From an uncultured Clostridia bacterium (GTDB lineage Bacteria > Bacillota > Clostridia > Christensenellales > UBA1242): 16,553 bases of DNA. A model generated the notes under the pieces. The model was not told where the DNA came from. It made no database searches and saw only the letters and a list, made by a program, of their open reading frames with translations. Shown here one piece after another: positions 1 through 6,568 of the stretch; the first letter of the stretch is position 1; each line of letters starts with the position of its first letter. The position numbers and the translations under genes are program-made. The DNA is taken from positions 1 through 16,553 of the forward strand of contig CALWFX010000044.1 of the NCBI GenBank assembly GCA_944377765.1. Reading direction: 5' to 3'.

Positions 1-720
1 AAAGAAATGGGACTTACTTTTGAAAGTTTGAAAGCAACTGTTGAAAGTTTGCACGAATTTAACCCAATGATGGGTCACCGTGGACTTCGTCTTGCTGTAA
101 CATATCCTGAAATTGCAAGAATGCAAACAGAAGCAGTTATCACTGCTGCAATTGAAGTGGAAAAAGAAGAAGGATTCAAAGTTGTTCCTGAAATTATGAT
201 TCCACTCACTTGCGATAGCAAAGAATTTAAGTATGTTAAAGATATTGTAACTGAAACTGCTGATAAGATTCTTGCTGAAAAGAAAGTTGATATGCACTAT
301 AAAGTTGGAACAATGATTGAAATTCCAAGAGCGGCAATCACTGCAGACCAAATTGCTAAATATGCTGAATTTTTCTCATTTGGAACAAACGATTTAACTC
401 AAATGACATATGGTTTCTCTCGTGATGACGCTGGCAAATTCCTTGATGTTTATTACGAAAAGAAGATATTTGAAAGTGACCCATTTGCTCGTCTTGACCA
501 AAATGGTGTTGGCAAACTTGTTCGCATTGCTGCTGAGCTTGGAAGAAGCACAAGACCAGATATCAAACTTGGTATCTGCGGTGAACATGGTGGAGACCCA
601 TCATCTGTTGAATTCTGCCACAGAATTGGACTTAACTATGTTTCTTGCTCTCCATACAGAGTGCCAATTGCTCGTCTTGCTGCTGCTCAAGCAAACATTA
701 AATATCCAAGAAAGAAATAA
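1..720 (+). CDS. ppdK: Pyruvate, phosphate dikinase, C-terminal part (5' truncated by window edge)
   Basis: The reading frame is open from base 1, so only the last 239 codons are present and the true start lies upstream. The piece is the PEP/pyruvate-binding TIM-barrel domain. It shows the MGHRGLRL segment near the start, the metal-site region EIPRAA, SFGTNDLTQM, and near the end GICGEHGGDPSS followed by GLNYVSCSPYRVPIARLAA. The cysteine in YVSCSPYR is the catalytic acid/base cysteine of the family. PPDK interconverts pyruvate, ATP and phosphate with PEP, AMP and pyrophosphate in the cytoplasm; in anaerobic Bacillota it commonly serves glycolysis or gluconeogenesis in place of, or beside, pyruvate kinase. 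PEP synthase and enzyme I share the domain, but the C-terminal signature fits PPDK best. The gene ends in TAA and a strong terminator follows at once. Confidence 0.97.
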   Translation, partial: KEMGLTFESLKATVESLHEFNPMMGHRGLRLAVTYPEIARMQTEAVITAAIEVEKEEGFKVVPEIMIPLTCDSKEFKYVKDIVTETADKILAEKKVDMHYKVGTMIEIPRAAITADQIAKYAEFFSFGTNDLTQMTYGFSRDDAGKFLDVYYEKKIFESDPFARLDQNGVGKLVRIAAELGRSTRPDIKLGICGEHGGDPSSVEFCHRIGLNYVSCSPYRVPIARLAAAQANIKYPRKK

Positions 721-726
721 TAAAAC

Positions 727-757
727 AAAAAGATAGTGTTTTCACTATCTTTTTTTA
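727..757 (+). terminator. Rho-independent terminator of ppdK
   Basis: AGATAGTG (731-738), a TTTT loop, then CACTATCT (743-750) form a perfect 8-bp stem followed directly by a T run. A-rich bases before the stem can extend pairing into the T tract. It begins within about 10 bases of the ppdK stop codon. Confidence 0.9.
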
Positions 758-780
758 TAATTTTTTGTTAATTTAAAAAT

Positions 781-809
781 TTGCAAGAAAATATATAGTA
801 TGGTATAAT
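781..809 (+). promoter_or_regulatory. SigA-type promoter with extended -10, for the PH-domain gene
   Basis: TTGCAA (781-786) is a -35 with four of six consensus bases, then 17 bases, then TATAAT (804-809) preceded by TG at 801-802 (extended -10, TGGTATAAT). Transcription would start near 816, leaving a leader of only about 12 bases that is mostly the ribosome binding site TAGGAG (815-820 region) before the ATG at 828. Confidence 0.75.
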
Positions 810-827
810 ATATTATAGGAGAAATTT

Positions 828-1376
828 ATGGATAAAATTTTTGAACCAATACTTGATAAAAACGAAAAAATTGTGGAAGTATTTAAACCAAATAAAGCAA
901 AGGTGTTTTTGTCTTCTTTTATTTCATCCTTTTTGTTTTTATTATTCATGTTTGCAATTGCTTGTTTAGCAATTTTTGTGCCTGAAGAAAATGTTGAACC
1001 AATTAATCCGCTTTGGATTCTTCTTCCTGTTGGCATTCTTTTGTTTATTGAAGCGATTGTCATGGTTTTTACTGCAATGTATTACAAAAAAACATATTTT
1101 GCATATTCAAATAAGCGTGTGATTGTTAGAACTGGAATTATTGGAGTTGACTATAAATCCCTTGATATAAAAATGATTGGCGCATTCGATGTCAATGTAA
1201 GTTTTATTGACAAATTAGTTCACAAAAACACTGGTTCCATTCGTTTTGGAAGTATGTCAAGTCCTGTAACAAATCAAGCTGGTGGCATTGTGTTTGCAAG
1301 CATAACAAATCCTTATGAAAACTATAAGAAAATTAAAGAATATGTCGAAGAGAATAAAGAAAATATTGAAAAATAA
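828..1376 (+). CDS. Membrane protein with bacterial PH domain (bPH2/DUF304 family)
   Basis: This 182-residue protein has a charged N-terminal head (about 1-25), two hydrophobic helices at about 27-50 and 61-84, then a soluble domain from about 88 reading YFAYSNKRVIVRTGIIGVDY. That pattern (a strand with N-K-R-V/I, then R-x-G-I-I) is typical of the bPH2 (DUF304) bacterial pleckstrin-homology-like domain found after two membrane helices, as in YdbS/YdbT-like proteins. The PH-like domain should face the cytoplasm. The molecular function of most such proteins is unknown and nothing here narrows it. It has its own promoter and terminators on both sides, so it appears to be a single-gene unit unrelated to ppdK. 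Start chosen from the well-placed AGGAG. Confidence 0.8.
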   Translation: MDKIFEPILDKNEKIVEVFKPNKAKVFLSSFISSFLFLLFMFAIACLAIFVPEENVEPINPLWILLPVGILLFIEAIVMVFTAMYYKKTYFAYSNKRVIVRTGIIGVDYKSLDIKMIGAFDVNVSFIDKLVHKNTGSIRFGSMSSPVTNQAGGIVFASITNPYENYKKIKEYVEENKENIEK

Positions 1377-1397
1377 CTCAAAAGAGTTATTTTTTAT
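1369..1397. terminator. Terminator between the PH-domain gene and convergent veg, overlapping the stop codon
   Basis: AATAACTC (1372-1379), an AAAA loop and GAGTTATT (1384-1391) form a stem that A/T pairs extend to about 11 bp, followed by a T-rich run. The TAA stop (1374-1376) of the PH-domain gene lies in the left arm. The poly-A flank may let it also serve veg on the minus strand. Confidence 0.8.
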
Positions 1398-1408
1398 TAT
1401 TAAATTGG

Positions 1409-1648
1409 TTACATATCAAAATTTCCATTAAACACAATATCTCCACAAAGAACATCAAAGTAGGAAAAAGTTTGAAGTTTTTCATCGGTGGTCTTAATTG
1501 TGAACACACTTGGATATATGTCTTTTATGGTTGCGGTAACAATATCAATTTTTTTACGACCACGATTTATGCTCATTGTAAGTTCTTGCCCTTTAAGATT
1601 TTTAATTTTTTCTTTAACTTCATTTAAACCATATTTAATTTTTCTCAT
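1409..1648 (-). CDS. veg: Veg family protein
   Basis: A 79-residue protein matching Veg (DUF1021). It has a short N-terminal helix (LNEVKEKIKNLKGQEL), then a small barrel-like segment with NRGRKKIDIVTATI and the family signature YPSVFTIK, ending with SYFDVLCGDIVF. Veg is a small, abundant vegetative protein in Bacillus subtilis linked there to biofilm gene expression; its biochemical role is not settled. The length is close to the family norm (about 80-86). The upstream side carries a purine stretch (AGAGAGA, read on the minus strand) as a weak ribosome binding site before ATG, and a 17-bp palindrome a little further upstream. It is divergent from the sipL-like gene, a spore-gene neighbourhood that fits Bacillota. 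Confidence 0.9.
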   Translation of the reverse strand: MRKIKYGLNEVKEKIKNLKGQELTMSINRGRKKIDIVTATIKDIYPSVFTIKTTDEKLQTFSYFDVLCGDIVFNGNFDM

Positions 1649-1660
1649 ATTAATCTCTCT

Positions 1661-1677
1661 TTTAGAAAATTTCTAAA
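1661..1677. repeat. 17-bp near-perfect palindrome upstream of veg
   Basis: TTTAGAAA, a single A, then TTTCTAAA: 8-bp arms with a one-base centre. It lies 13 bases upstream of the veg start codon, just before its ribosome binding site, in the intergenic region shared with divergent sipL. It could be an operator bound by a dimeric regulator. A one-base loop makes a functional RNA hairpin less likely, though a shorter stem is possible. AT-rich DNA makes chance palindromes common. Confidence 0.45.
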
Positions 1678-1743
1678 TAAATTTTTGCCAATTAAATAAA
1701 ATTTAAACTTTTTTGTTCTAAGTAGACCTTTTTCCAAGTATAT

Positions 1744-1749
1744 TATAAT
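1744..1749 (+). promoter_or_regulatory. Possible -10 element of the sipL-like gene
   Basis: A perfect TATAAT lies 21 bases upstream of the ATG at 1771. No good -35 is found at 16-18 bases, so this may be a chance AT match or the -10 of a promoter for another sigma factor. In spore formers the orthologue is expected to be under mother-cell sigma control (SigE), whose elements I could not assign. Confidence 0.3.
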
Positions 1750-1770
1750 AGTTTTGAAATTGGAGGGGTT

Positions 1771-3288
1771 ATGTCTTTTGAGAAAAACAAATTTCAGGTG
1801 GTAAAGAAAAAGAGATTACAAAAGAGCGAATTTAATGTTGAGTGTAATGTGCCTATTGACACAGAAGTTGGCAAAATTTTTTCTGTTTGCCACGCAGTTC
1901 AAGTGGAAAGTGCGGAAATTTTAAATGGCGTCATTAACTATAATGGAAACATAGATTTTTGTGTGCTTTATAGTTCAGTGGATGGAGAAATTGTTACAGT
2001 AAATGCAACTTGTCCTTTTTCTTCTAAGTTTGAAGATTCGCAAATTTCTGTTGGCGATAAAGTTAGCCTTGATTGTGAAGTGGTCGATTTTTCAGTTGAA
2101 AGTATCACAAATTCCAACATCAAGATAACTTGTGTTGTTCAGCAAAAAGGAGTTATAATTCTCTCAAAAGATGTGGAAATTATTGATTGTAACGATGATA
2201 ACATATGTTTAAAGAAAGATGATATTTTTGTTAGCACTTTTATTGGGCAAAGTAATGAAATTTTTAATATTGAAAATGAAATTGCAATTAAAGAGCCTAT
2301 TAGAAAAGTGATTTTATGTGATAGTCAAGTTTCCATTAAAGAAGTTGAAAGTGGTGTTAATTTTGTTTCAGTTGCAGGGGAAGTTATAAACAGGCTTTTA
2401 TACTTAACAGAAAATGATAGATATGAAACATCATATATCACAGAAAACTTTAAGGAAGAAGTGGAGTTGGATGGCGTTACAAAAGATTCTATTGCAGAAG
2501 CGAAAGCCTTTGTCAAGAAAAATCAAGTTAAATGTGAAGTTGCAGAACAAGAAAAAGGGGTTATTATAAAAATCAATGTGCCTATAGACATTAAAGTGTG
2601 TGCATATGAAGAAAAGCCGATAAGTGTTGTAAAAGATATTTATAGCACAAATGCTGACCTTGCAATTTCAACTGAATCTTTTGATATGACAAGACAGTTA
2701 AATTCGGATTATTTTGAAACTAAAATCGATGGCACACTTTCGCTTGGAGATGATAAGCCACGAGTTGACAAAATATTGTTTATCGCAGGCACCAATCTTC
2801 AAATTTCAAATGCCTATGTTAAAGATGGTGAAGTTTTTGTTGAAGGTGTTGCCAAGGCTAATGTTGTTTACCTTAATGATGAAGAAAATTCAAATCAATC
2901 AGTAACAGTGGAAGTTCCTTTTGTTGTTTCTGACAAATCGAGCGTAACTTGTGAAAATCCTGAACTTTCTGTGTTTGCTGTTCTTTACGATGTTGATGTG
3001 GTTGTAAAGAAGGGAAGGGATTTGTATTTTGATGGAAAACTTAAAGTTCAAGTGGGGTATGATTGCAACGAAATTTCTGCGGTTATCAATAATGTGAGTG
3101 TTCAAAGTGAAGGTGTGGAAAGAGATTGTGAAATTGAACTTGTGTATGCCAAAAAAGATATGGATGCTTGGGATATAGCAAAGAAATTTAAGGTAAGAGA
3201 AGAAATGCTTATGATACAAAATCCAGAAGTTGCATTCCCACTTCAAGAAGACACGAACATTATTCTTTTTTACCAAAAGACAAAATAA
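1771..3288 (+). CDS. sipL: SipL-like spore morphogenesis protein: three SPOCS (DUF3794) repeats plus LysM
   Basis: This 505-residue protein has no signal peptide or membrane helix. Three related beta-rich segments of about 70 residues lie at about 20-90, 168-235 and 316-390, each with the pattern of a conserved start, K-I/V-L, and a later strand pair ending in V-x-Y/L-Y. The third (RVDKILFIAGTNLQIS then GEVFVEGVAKANVVYL) matches SPOCS/DUF3794 best. The C-terminus (about 462-505; DAWDIAKKFKV then MIQNP) is a LysM. This order and length match SipL of Clostridioides difficile (about 527 residues), which binds SpoIVA through its LysM and tethers the coat around the forespore. The ribosome binding site GGAGG (1762-1766) is strong. 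As I recall, veg, sipL and spoIIR are also neighbours in C. difficile, which supports orthology. A generic DUF3794-LysM protein is the alternative. Confidence 0.85.
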   Translation: MSFEKNKFQVVKKKRLQKSEFNVECNVPIDTEVGKIFSVCHAVQVESAEILNGVINYNGNIDFCVLYSSVDGEIVTVNATCPFSSKFEDSQISVGDKVSLDCEVVDFSVESITNSNIKITCVVQQKGVIILSKDVEIIDCNDDNICLKKDDIFVSTFIGQSNEIFNIENEIAIKEPIRKVILCDSQVSIKEVESGVNFVSVAGEVINRLLYLTENDRYETSYITENFKEEVELDGVTKDSIAEAKAFVKKNQVKCEVAEQEKGVIIKINVPIDIKVCAYEEKPISVVKDIYSTNADLAISTESFDMTRQLNSDYFETKIDGTLSLGDDKPRVDKILFIAGTNLQISNAYVKDGEVFVEGVAKANVVYLNDEENSNQSVTVEVPFVVSDKSSVTCENPELSVFAVLYDVDVVVKKGRDLYFDGKLKVQVGYDCNEISAVINNVSVQSEGVERDCEIELVYAKKDMDAWDIAKKFKVREEMLMIQNPEVAFPLQEDTNIILFYQKTK

Positions 3289-3307
3289 AAGAGATTAACC
3301 CTTAAGT

Positions 3308-3340
3308 AAAAGACTGTTAAAAGCAGTCTTTTATTTTTAT
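3308..3340 (+). terminator. Rho-independent terminator of sipL
   Basis: AAAAGACTG (3308-3316), a seven-base loop (3317-3323), then CAGTCTTTT (3324-3332) with TATTTTTAT after it. It lies about 20 bases past the stop and separates sipL from spoIIR. Confidence 0.85.
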
Positions 3341-3349
3341 GACAAAAAT

Positions 3350-3377
3350 TTCACAAAAAACTTATAAATTTTAAAAT
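3350..3377 (+). promoter_or_regulatory. Candidate promoter for spoIIR-sleB-ypeB
   Basis: TTCACA (3350-3355), 16 bases, TAAAAT (3372-3377): five of six matches in each hexamer to the SigA consensus. A promoter is needed here because a terminator precedes. In known spore formers spoIIR is driven by SigF in the forespore; I did not find a convincing SigF motif, so this assignment is weak in such AT-rich DNA. Confidence 0.3.
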
Positions 3378-3419
3378 TTTTAGTAAAAAACAGTCAAAAT
3401 TTGATTTAAGAGGTTTTTT

Positions 3420-3941
3420 ATGAAATATTTTCTTTCAATTTTAAGCGTCATTGCAATAACTTTAATTTTGGTTTTTTGTGGCAATATTGGTGGAACTTCA
3501 CAAGAATATTTTCGTATACACATAAGGGCTAACTCCAATTCAAGTGAAGACCAGAATGTTAAATATGTTGTTAAAGATGCAGTGGTGGACTATTTAATTC
3601 CACTTTTAAGTGAAGTCGAAACAAAAAATGAAGCAGAAGAAGTTTTAAATGATAACTTAAATAATATTGAAGATGTTGCAAATAGCATTTTACTTCAAAA
3701 TGGCTTTTCATATAAGAGCAAGGCGTATATATCTTTTGAAGAATTTCCAACAAGAGAATATGACGATTTAGTTTTGGAAGAAGGGTTTTATGACGCTTTG
3801 ATTTTAGCACTTGGAACTGGCACTGGAGATAACTGGTGGTGCGTTGTTTATCCACCTTTTTGTTTCTTAGAATCAAAAAATTCTGAAAATTATGTTTATA
3901 TTTCAAAAATTTGGGAAATTATAAATAATATCATAAATTAG
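3420..3941 (+). CDS. spoIIR: Stage II sporulation protein R
   Basis: SpoIIR is the forespore-made signal that, secreted into the intermembrane space, triggers SpoIIGA to process pro-SigE in the mother cell. The 173-residue protein has an N-terminal hydrophobic helix (about 3-20) serving as signal or anchor, then the family hallmarks: RIHIRANSNSSEDQ (32-45) followed by KDAVVDYL, FPTREYDDLVL (109-119) with GFYDAL, and near the C-terminus GDNWWCVVYPPFCF (136-149). The conserved cysteines at 141 and 148 fit an exported domain. B. subtilis SpoIIR is longer (about 224), mostly through its C-terminal tail. The ribosome binding site AAGAGG (3408-3413) decides the start. The stop is followed within one base by the sleB ribosome binding site, so co-transcription with sleB and ypeB is likely. 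Confidence 0.95.
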   Translation: MKYFLSILSVIAITLILVFCGNIGGTSQEYFRIHIRANSNSSEDQNVKYVVKDAVVDYLIPLLSEVETKNEAEEVLNDNLNNIEDVANSILLQNGFSYKSKAYISFEEFPTREYDDLVLEEGFYDALILALGTGTGDNWWCVVYPPFCFLESKNSENYVYISKIWEIINNIIN

Positions 3942-3949
3942 GAGGAAAA

Positions 3950-4624
3950 ATGAAAAAACGGTTATTTGCTTTTTTAAGCGTGCTTGTGTTTATGGTCGCT
4001 GGCTTTGGAATGACAGCATTGGCAATAAATACATATCAAATTTCGGGAGTTGTCTCGGCGGCAATTTCAACAAGTGAAACAAGACTTGTGCAACAAAGGT
4101 TAAAAAGTTGGGGATACTATACAGGTAATGTTGATGGAATTTATGGAAGCAAAACAAGAAGTGCAGTTCGCAAATTTCAACAGGTGAATGGGCTTGCAGT
4201 TGATGGTATTGTTGGGCCAAATACAGCAGCAGCAATTGGTTTTACAATTAAGTCTGACGACAATTCAACTTCAAACAACGACTTATATTTGCTTGCGAAA
4301 TGTGTTTATGCTGAAGCACGCGGGGAAAGTTATGTTGGGCAAGTGGCAGTTGCAGCGGTTATTTTAAATCGTGTGGAAAGTGAAAAATTTCCTAATACTA
4401 TTGCAGGAGTTATTTATCAGCCATATGCGTTTACTGCAGTGAGTGATGGTCAAATTAACCTTGAACCAGACCAAACCGCATATAATGCCGCAAGAGATGC
4501 CTTGAATGGTTGGGACCCTACATATGGAAGTTTATATTATTATAATGCTGCAACAGCAACAAGTTCTTGGATTTATAGTAGAAAAACAGTTGTTACAATT
4601 GGTAACCATGTGTTTGCAATATAG
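3950..4624 (+). CDS. sleB: Spore cortex-lytic enzyme SleB
   Basis: SleB is a lytic transglycosylase that cuts muramic-delta-lactam-containing cortex peptidoglycan during germination. The 224-residue protein has a signal peptide (about 1-25, ending ALA), a PG_binding_1 domain at about 45-97 (LVQQRLKSWGYYTGNVDGIY and KTRSAVRKFQQVNGL), a Ser/Asn linker, and a Hydrolase_2 catalytic domain at about 115-224 with CVYAEARGES. Glu122 in YAEARGE corresponds to the catalytic glutamate of the family. The end, TIGNHVFAI, is typical. It is shorter than B. subtilis SleB (about 305), mainly in linker length. GGAGG (3941-3945) gives a clear start. It lies between spoIIR and ypeB; adjacency to ypeB, whose product SleB needs for stability, makes SleB more likely than the related CwlJ, which lacks a signal peptide and the binding domain. 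Confidence 0.95.
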   Translation: MKKRLFAFLSVLVFMVAGFGMTALAINTYQISGVVSAAISTSETRLVQQRLKSWGYYTGNVDGIYGSKTRSAVRKFQQVNGLAVDGIVGPNTAAAIGFTIKSDDNSTSNNDLYLLAKCVYAEARGESYVGQVAVAAVILNRVESEKFPNTIAGVIYQPYAFTAVSDGQINLEPDQTAYNAARDALNGWDPTYGSLYYYNAATATSSWIYSRKTVVTIGNHVFAI

Positions 4625-4633
4625 GGGGCTGAA

Positions 4634-6118
4634 ATGGAAAATAATAATGTTATGAGTGGAAATGCTTCACAAGAAAGAAATTTAAATATTAGGCAAGATT
4701 ATTTTGAAAATAGACAGCAGAGAAGACAAAGAGAAAGAGCAGAAAGAAAGCGTGATATGAAAAGGGAGCGCGTAAGAAAGGAAAAAATAAAAAGATATAA
4801 AAGTGCAGTTGTGGGGTTGACAGTTGCAGTCAGCATTTTGGCGGCAACAACACTTGGACTTGGTGTTGCTTATGGTATAACGCAGTCGCAAGCAAACACA
4901 TATGGCACACAACTTGAAAATGTTTATCAAAAAAACTATTATGAACTTGTGGACAATGTAAATAATGCAGACATGGAAATGAGCAAACTTTTGAATGCAA
5001 CAAGCCCTTCTTATCAAAAGAAACTTTTGATGGAAATTGCAGATGCTTCAAAAAATATGCAAAATAACATATCATATTTGCCAGTGGATGGAGAAAATGT
5101 TTCAGAAAGCGTAAGATTTGTTAATCAACTTTCAGGTTATATGTCAACTTTGGAAGAAAAAGTGAGTAAAGGTCAAACTTTGTCTAGTGAAGAACTTGAA
5201 ACATTAAATAAATTGCACGAAACATTGATAAGCATGAAGCAAAACTTAAACAGAATGTCTATGAATATGCGTAATGGTTACAGCATTTTAACAGCAAGCA
5301 ATGAAATGAATGGAGAACTTAGTAGTTTTTCAATTGATTTCAGTCAAATTAAATCAAATGATGTAGATTATCCTACAATGATATATGATGGACCTTTCTC
5401 TGATTCTGTTGTCAATAAAGAAATTAAGGGATTGAGTGGCAACACTATTTCAAAAGAAGATGCTGTAAAAGAAATTGATGAGGTATTTAAAAATGTTTCC
5501 AATATTACTTATGATGGTGAAACAGAAGGTCAGTTTGCTACATACAATTACTATATCACTACATCGGATATGCAAAAATTGTATATTCAGGTTACAAAAA
5601 CAGGTGGACATATTTTAACTGTCAGTGGACAAAATGAATCTGATGTTAAAAATATTGATATGAAGGCTGGTGAGAAAATTGCACTTGCATTTGCTAAAAA
5701 TAATGGTGTTGAAAATGCAAAAGTTGTTTGGAGTGAAGAGCTTAACAATCAAGCATATTTTAATATTGCAACAGTAAAAGATGGAGTTATAATTTATCCA
5801 GAACTTGTGAAAGTTAAGGTTGATATGGAATATGGCACAGTGATAGGCTATGATGCAATTACTTATTGGACCAATTTTGATGCAAGCAGAACTTTGAAAA
5901 AGGCAGGCGATATAACGATTAAATTGCCTAGTGGATTTACTTTAAAAAACAAGCGTTTGGTTTTGGCACCACTTGAATATAATAGAGAAGTTTTATGCTA
6001 TGAATGCGAAGGTGAGAAAGAGGGGATAACTTATTATTTCTACTTTAATGCTCAAACAGGAGTTGAAGAAAATATTTTGAAAGTTGTTCAAACATCAGAC
6101 AGTTCAAAATTGATGTAA
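4634..6118 (+). CDS. ypeB: Germination protein YpeB (with extended basic cytoplasmic head)
   Basis: YpeB is a spore membrane protein required for SleB localisation and stability. The 494-residue product has an N-terminal region of about 56 residues extremely rich in Arg/Lys/Glu (RRQRERAERKRDMKRER), one membrane helix (about 57-80), an alpha-helical region (about 85-225), the YpeB signature YPTMIYDGPFSDS (246-258), and three PepSY-like segments at about 272-332, 345-412 and 425-485. B. subtilis YpeB starts almost directly with its membrane helix, so the head is an extension; the ribosome binding site GGGGG (4624-4628) nine bases upstream supports this start rather than an internal Met. It lies nine bases after sleB, the standard bicistronic arrangement. 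The total size otherwise fits the family (about 450). Confidence 0.95.
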   Translation: MENNNVMSGNASQERNLNIRQDYFENRQQRRQRERAERKRDMKRERVRKEKIKRYKSAVVGLTVAVSILAATTLGLGVAYGITQSQANTYGTQLENVYQKNYYELVDNVNNADMEMSKLLNATSPSYQKKLLMEIADASKNMQNNISYLPVDGENVSESVRFVNQLSGYMSTLEEKVSKGQTLSSEELETLNKLHETLISMKQNLNRMSMNMRNGYSILTASNEMNGELSSFSIDFSQIKSNDVDYPTMIYDGPFSDSVVNKEIKGLSGNTISKEDAVKEIDEVFKNVSNITYDGETEGQFATYNYYITTSDMQKLYIQVTKTGGHILTVSGQNESDVKNIDMKAGEKIALAFAKNNGVENAKVVWSEELNNQAYFNIATVKDGVIIYPELVKVKVDMEYGTVIGYDAITYWTNFDASRTLKKAGDITIKLPSGFTLKNKRLVLAPLEYNREVLCYECEGEKEGITYYFYFNAQTGVEENILKVVQTSDSSKLM

Positions 6119-6135
6119 AATAACTAAATAAAAAT

Positions 6136-6164
6136 AAAAAAGTATGCAAAGGCATACTTTTTTT
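6136..6164. terminator. Bidirectional terminator between ypeB and spoVG
   Basis: AGTATGC (6141-6147), an AAAG loop and GCATACT (6152-6158), flanked by A6 on the left and T6 on the right. It reads as a good terminator on both strands and lies between convergent stop codons. Confidence 0.92.
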
Positions 6165-6175
6165 GATATTCACAC

Positions 6176-6445
6176 TTAGTTTTGTTCACTTGCAAGTGCT
6201 TTTTCATATTCGGCAAGAATCATTTCCTTCAAGTTTTCTCTAACTTCGGTTTTGATTGGATGAACGATATCCTTAAATTCTCCTTCGTTAGTTTTTCTTG
6301 ATGGCATTGAAAGGAAATATCCGTCTTTGCCATTGATGACTTTGATGTCGTGAACAACAAGTTCGTCGTCGATTGTGATTGAAGCAACCGCTTTAAGTTT
6401 TTCATTGTTGTTTACAAGTCTTACTCTAATGTCTGTGATTTTCAA
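6176..6445 (-). CDS. spoVG: Septation and sporulation regulator SpoVG (TTG start)
   Basis: An 89-residue protein matching SpoVG throughout: MKITDIRVRLVNNNEKLKAV, then ASITIDDELVVHDIKVI, then GYFLSMPSRKTNEGEFKDIV, HPI, and a C-terminal helix. SpoVG is a small nucleic-acid-binding protein, shown to bind DNA and/or RNA in several Bacillota, affecting septation, sporulation and virulence genes. The start codon is TTG (minus strand, bases 6445-6443); its place is fixed by the conserved N-terminal KITDIRVR and by AAGGAAGG about nine bases upstream. An extended -10 promoter is visible upstream. It is a one-gene unit convergent with ypeB and divergent from murC, whereas B. subtilis has it between yabJ and glmU. 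Confidence 0.95.
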   Translation of the reverse strand: MKITDIRVRLVNNNEKLKAVASITIDDELVVHDIKVINGKDGYFLSMPSRKTNEGEFKDIVHPIKTEVRENLKEMILAEYEKALASEQN

Positions 6446-6491
6446 CTGTTTATACCTTCCTTTTTTAGATTAACCTTTTGTGGTCAAATAA

Positions 6492-6519
6492 ATTATAACA
6501 TATTACAAATTTTTTTCAA
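6492..6519 (-). promoter_or_regulatory. SigA-type extended -10 promoter of spoVG
   Basis: On the minus strand TTGAAA (6519-6514), 16 bases, then TATAAT (6497-6492), with TG placed as TGTTATAAT (extended -10). Transcription would start near 6485, giving a leader of about 40 bases with the AAGGAAGG ribosome binding site. Confidence 0.7.
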
Positions 6520-6533
6520 ACAATTTTAATATA

Positions 6534-6561
6534 TTGACAAATAATTTTTTATATTCATAAA
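6534..6561 (+). promoter_or_regulatory. Candidate murC promoter, possibly giving a leaderless mRNA
   Basis: TTGACA (6534-6539, perfect -35), 16 bases, CATAAA (6556-6561, four of six). The start point would fall at about 6567-6569, on the murC ATG itself. No alternative -10 at suitable spacing was seen. Weak -10, so tentative. Confidence 0.3.
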
Positions 6562-6568
6562 AAAGGAT

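Noticed and set aside
410..736. Open frames overlapping ppdK (plus frame 2 and minus strand)
   Set aside because: They run inside a strongly conserved PPDK sequence, have no ribosome binding sites, and their translations look like composition artefacts.
2899..3276. Minus-strand open frame inside sipL, and similar ones inside spoIIR, sleB, ypeB, murE and mraY
   Set aside because: Antisense shadows of well-supported genes with no recognisable domains.
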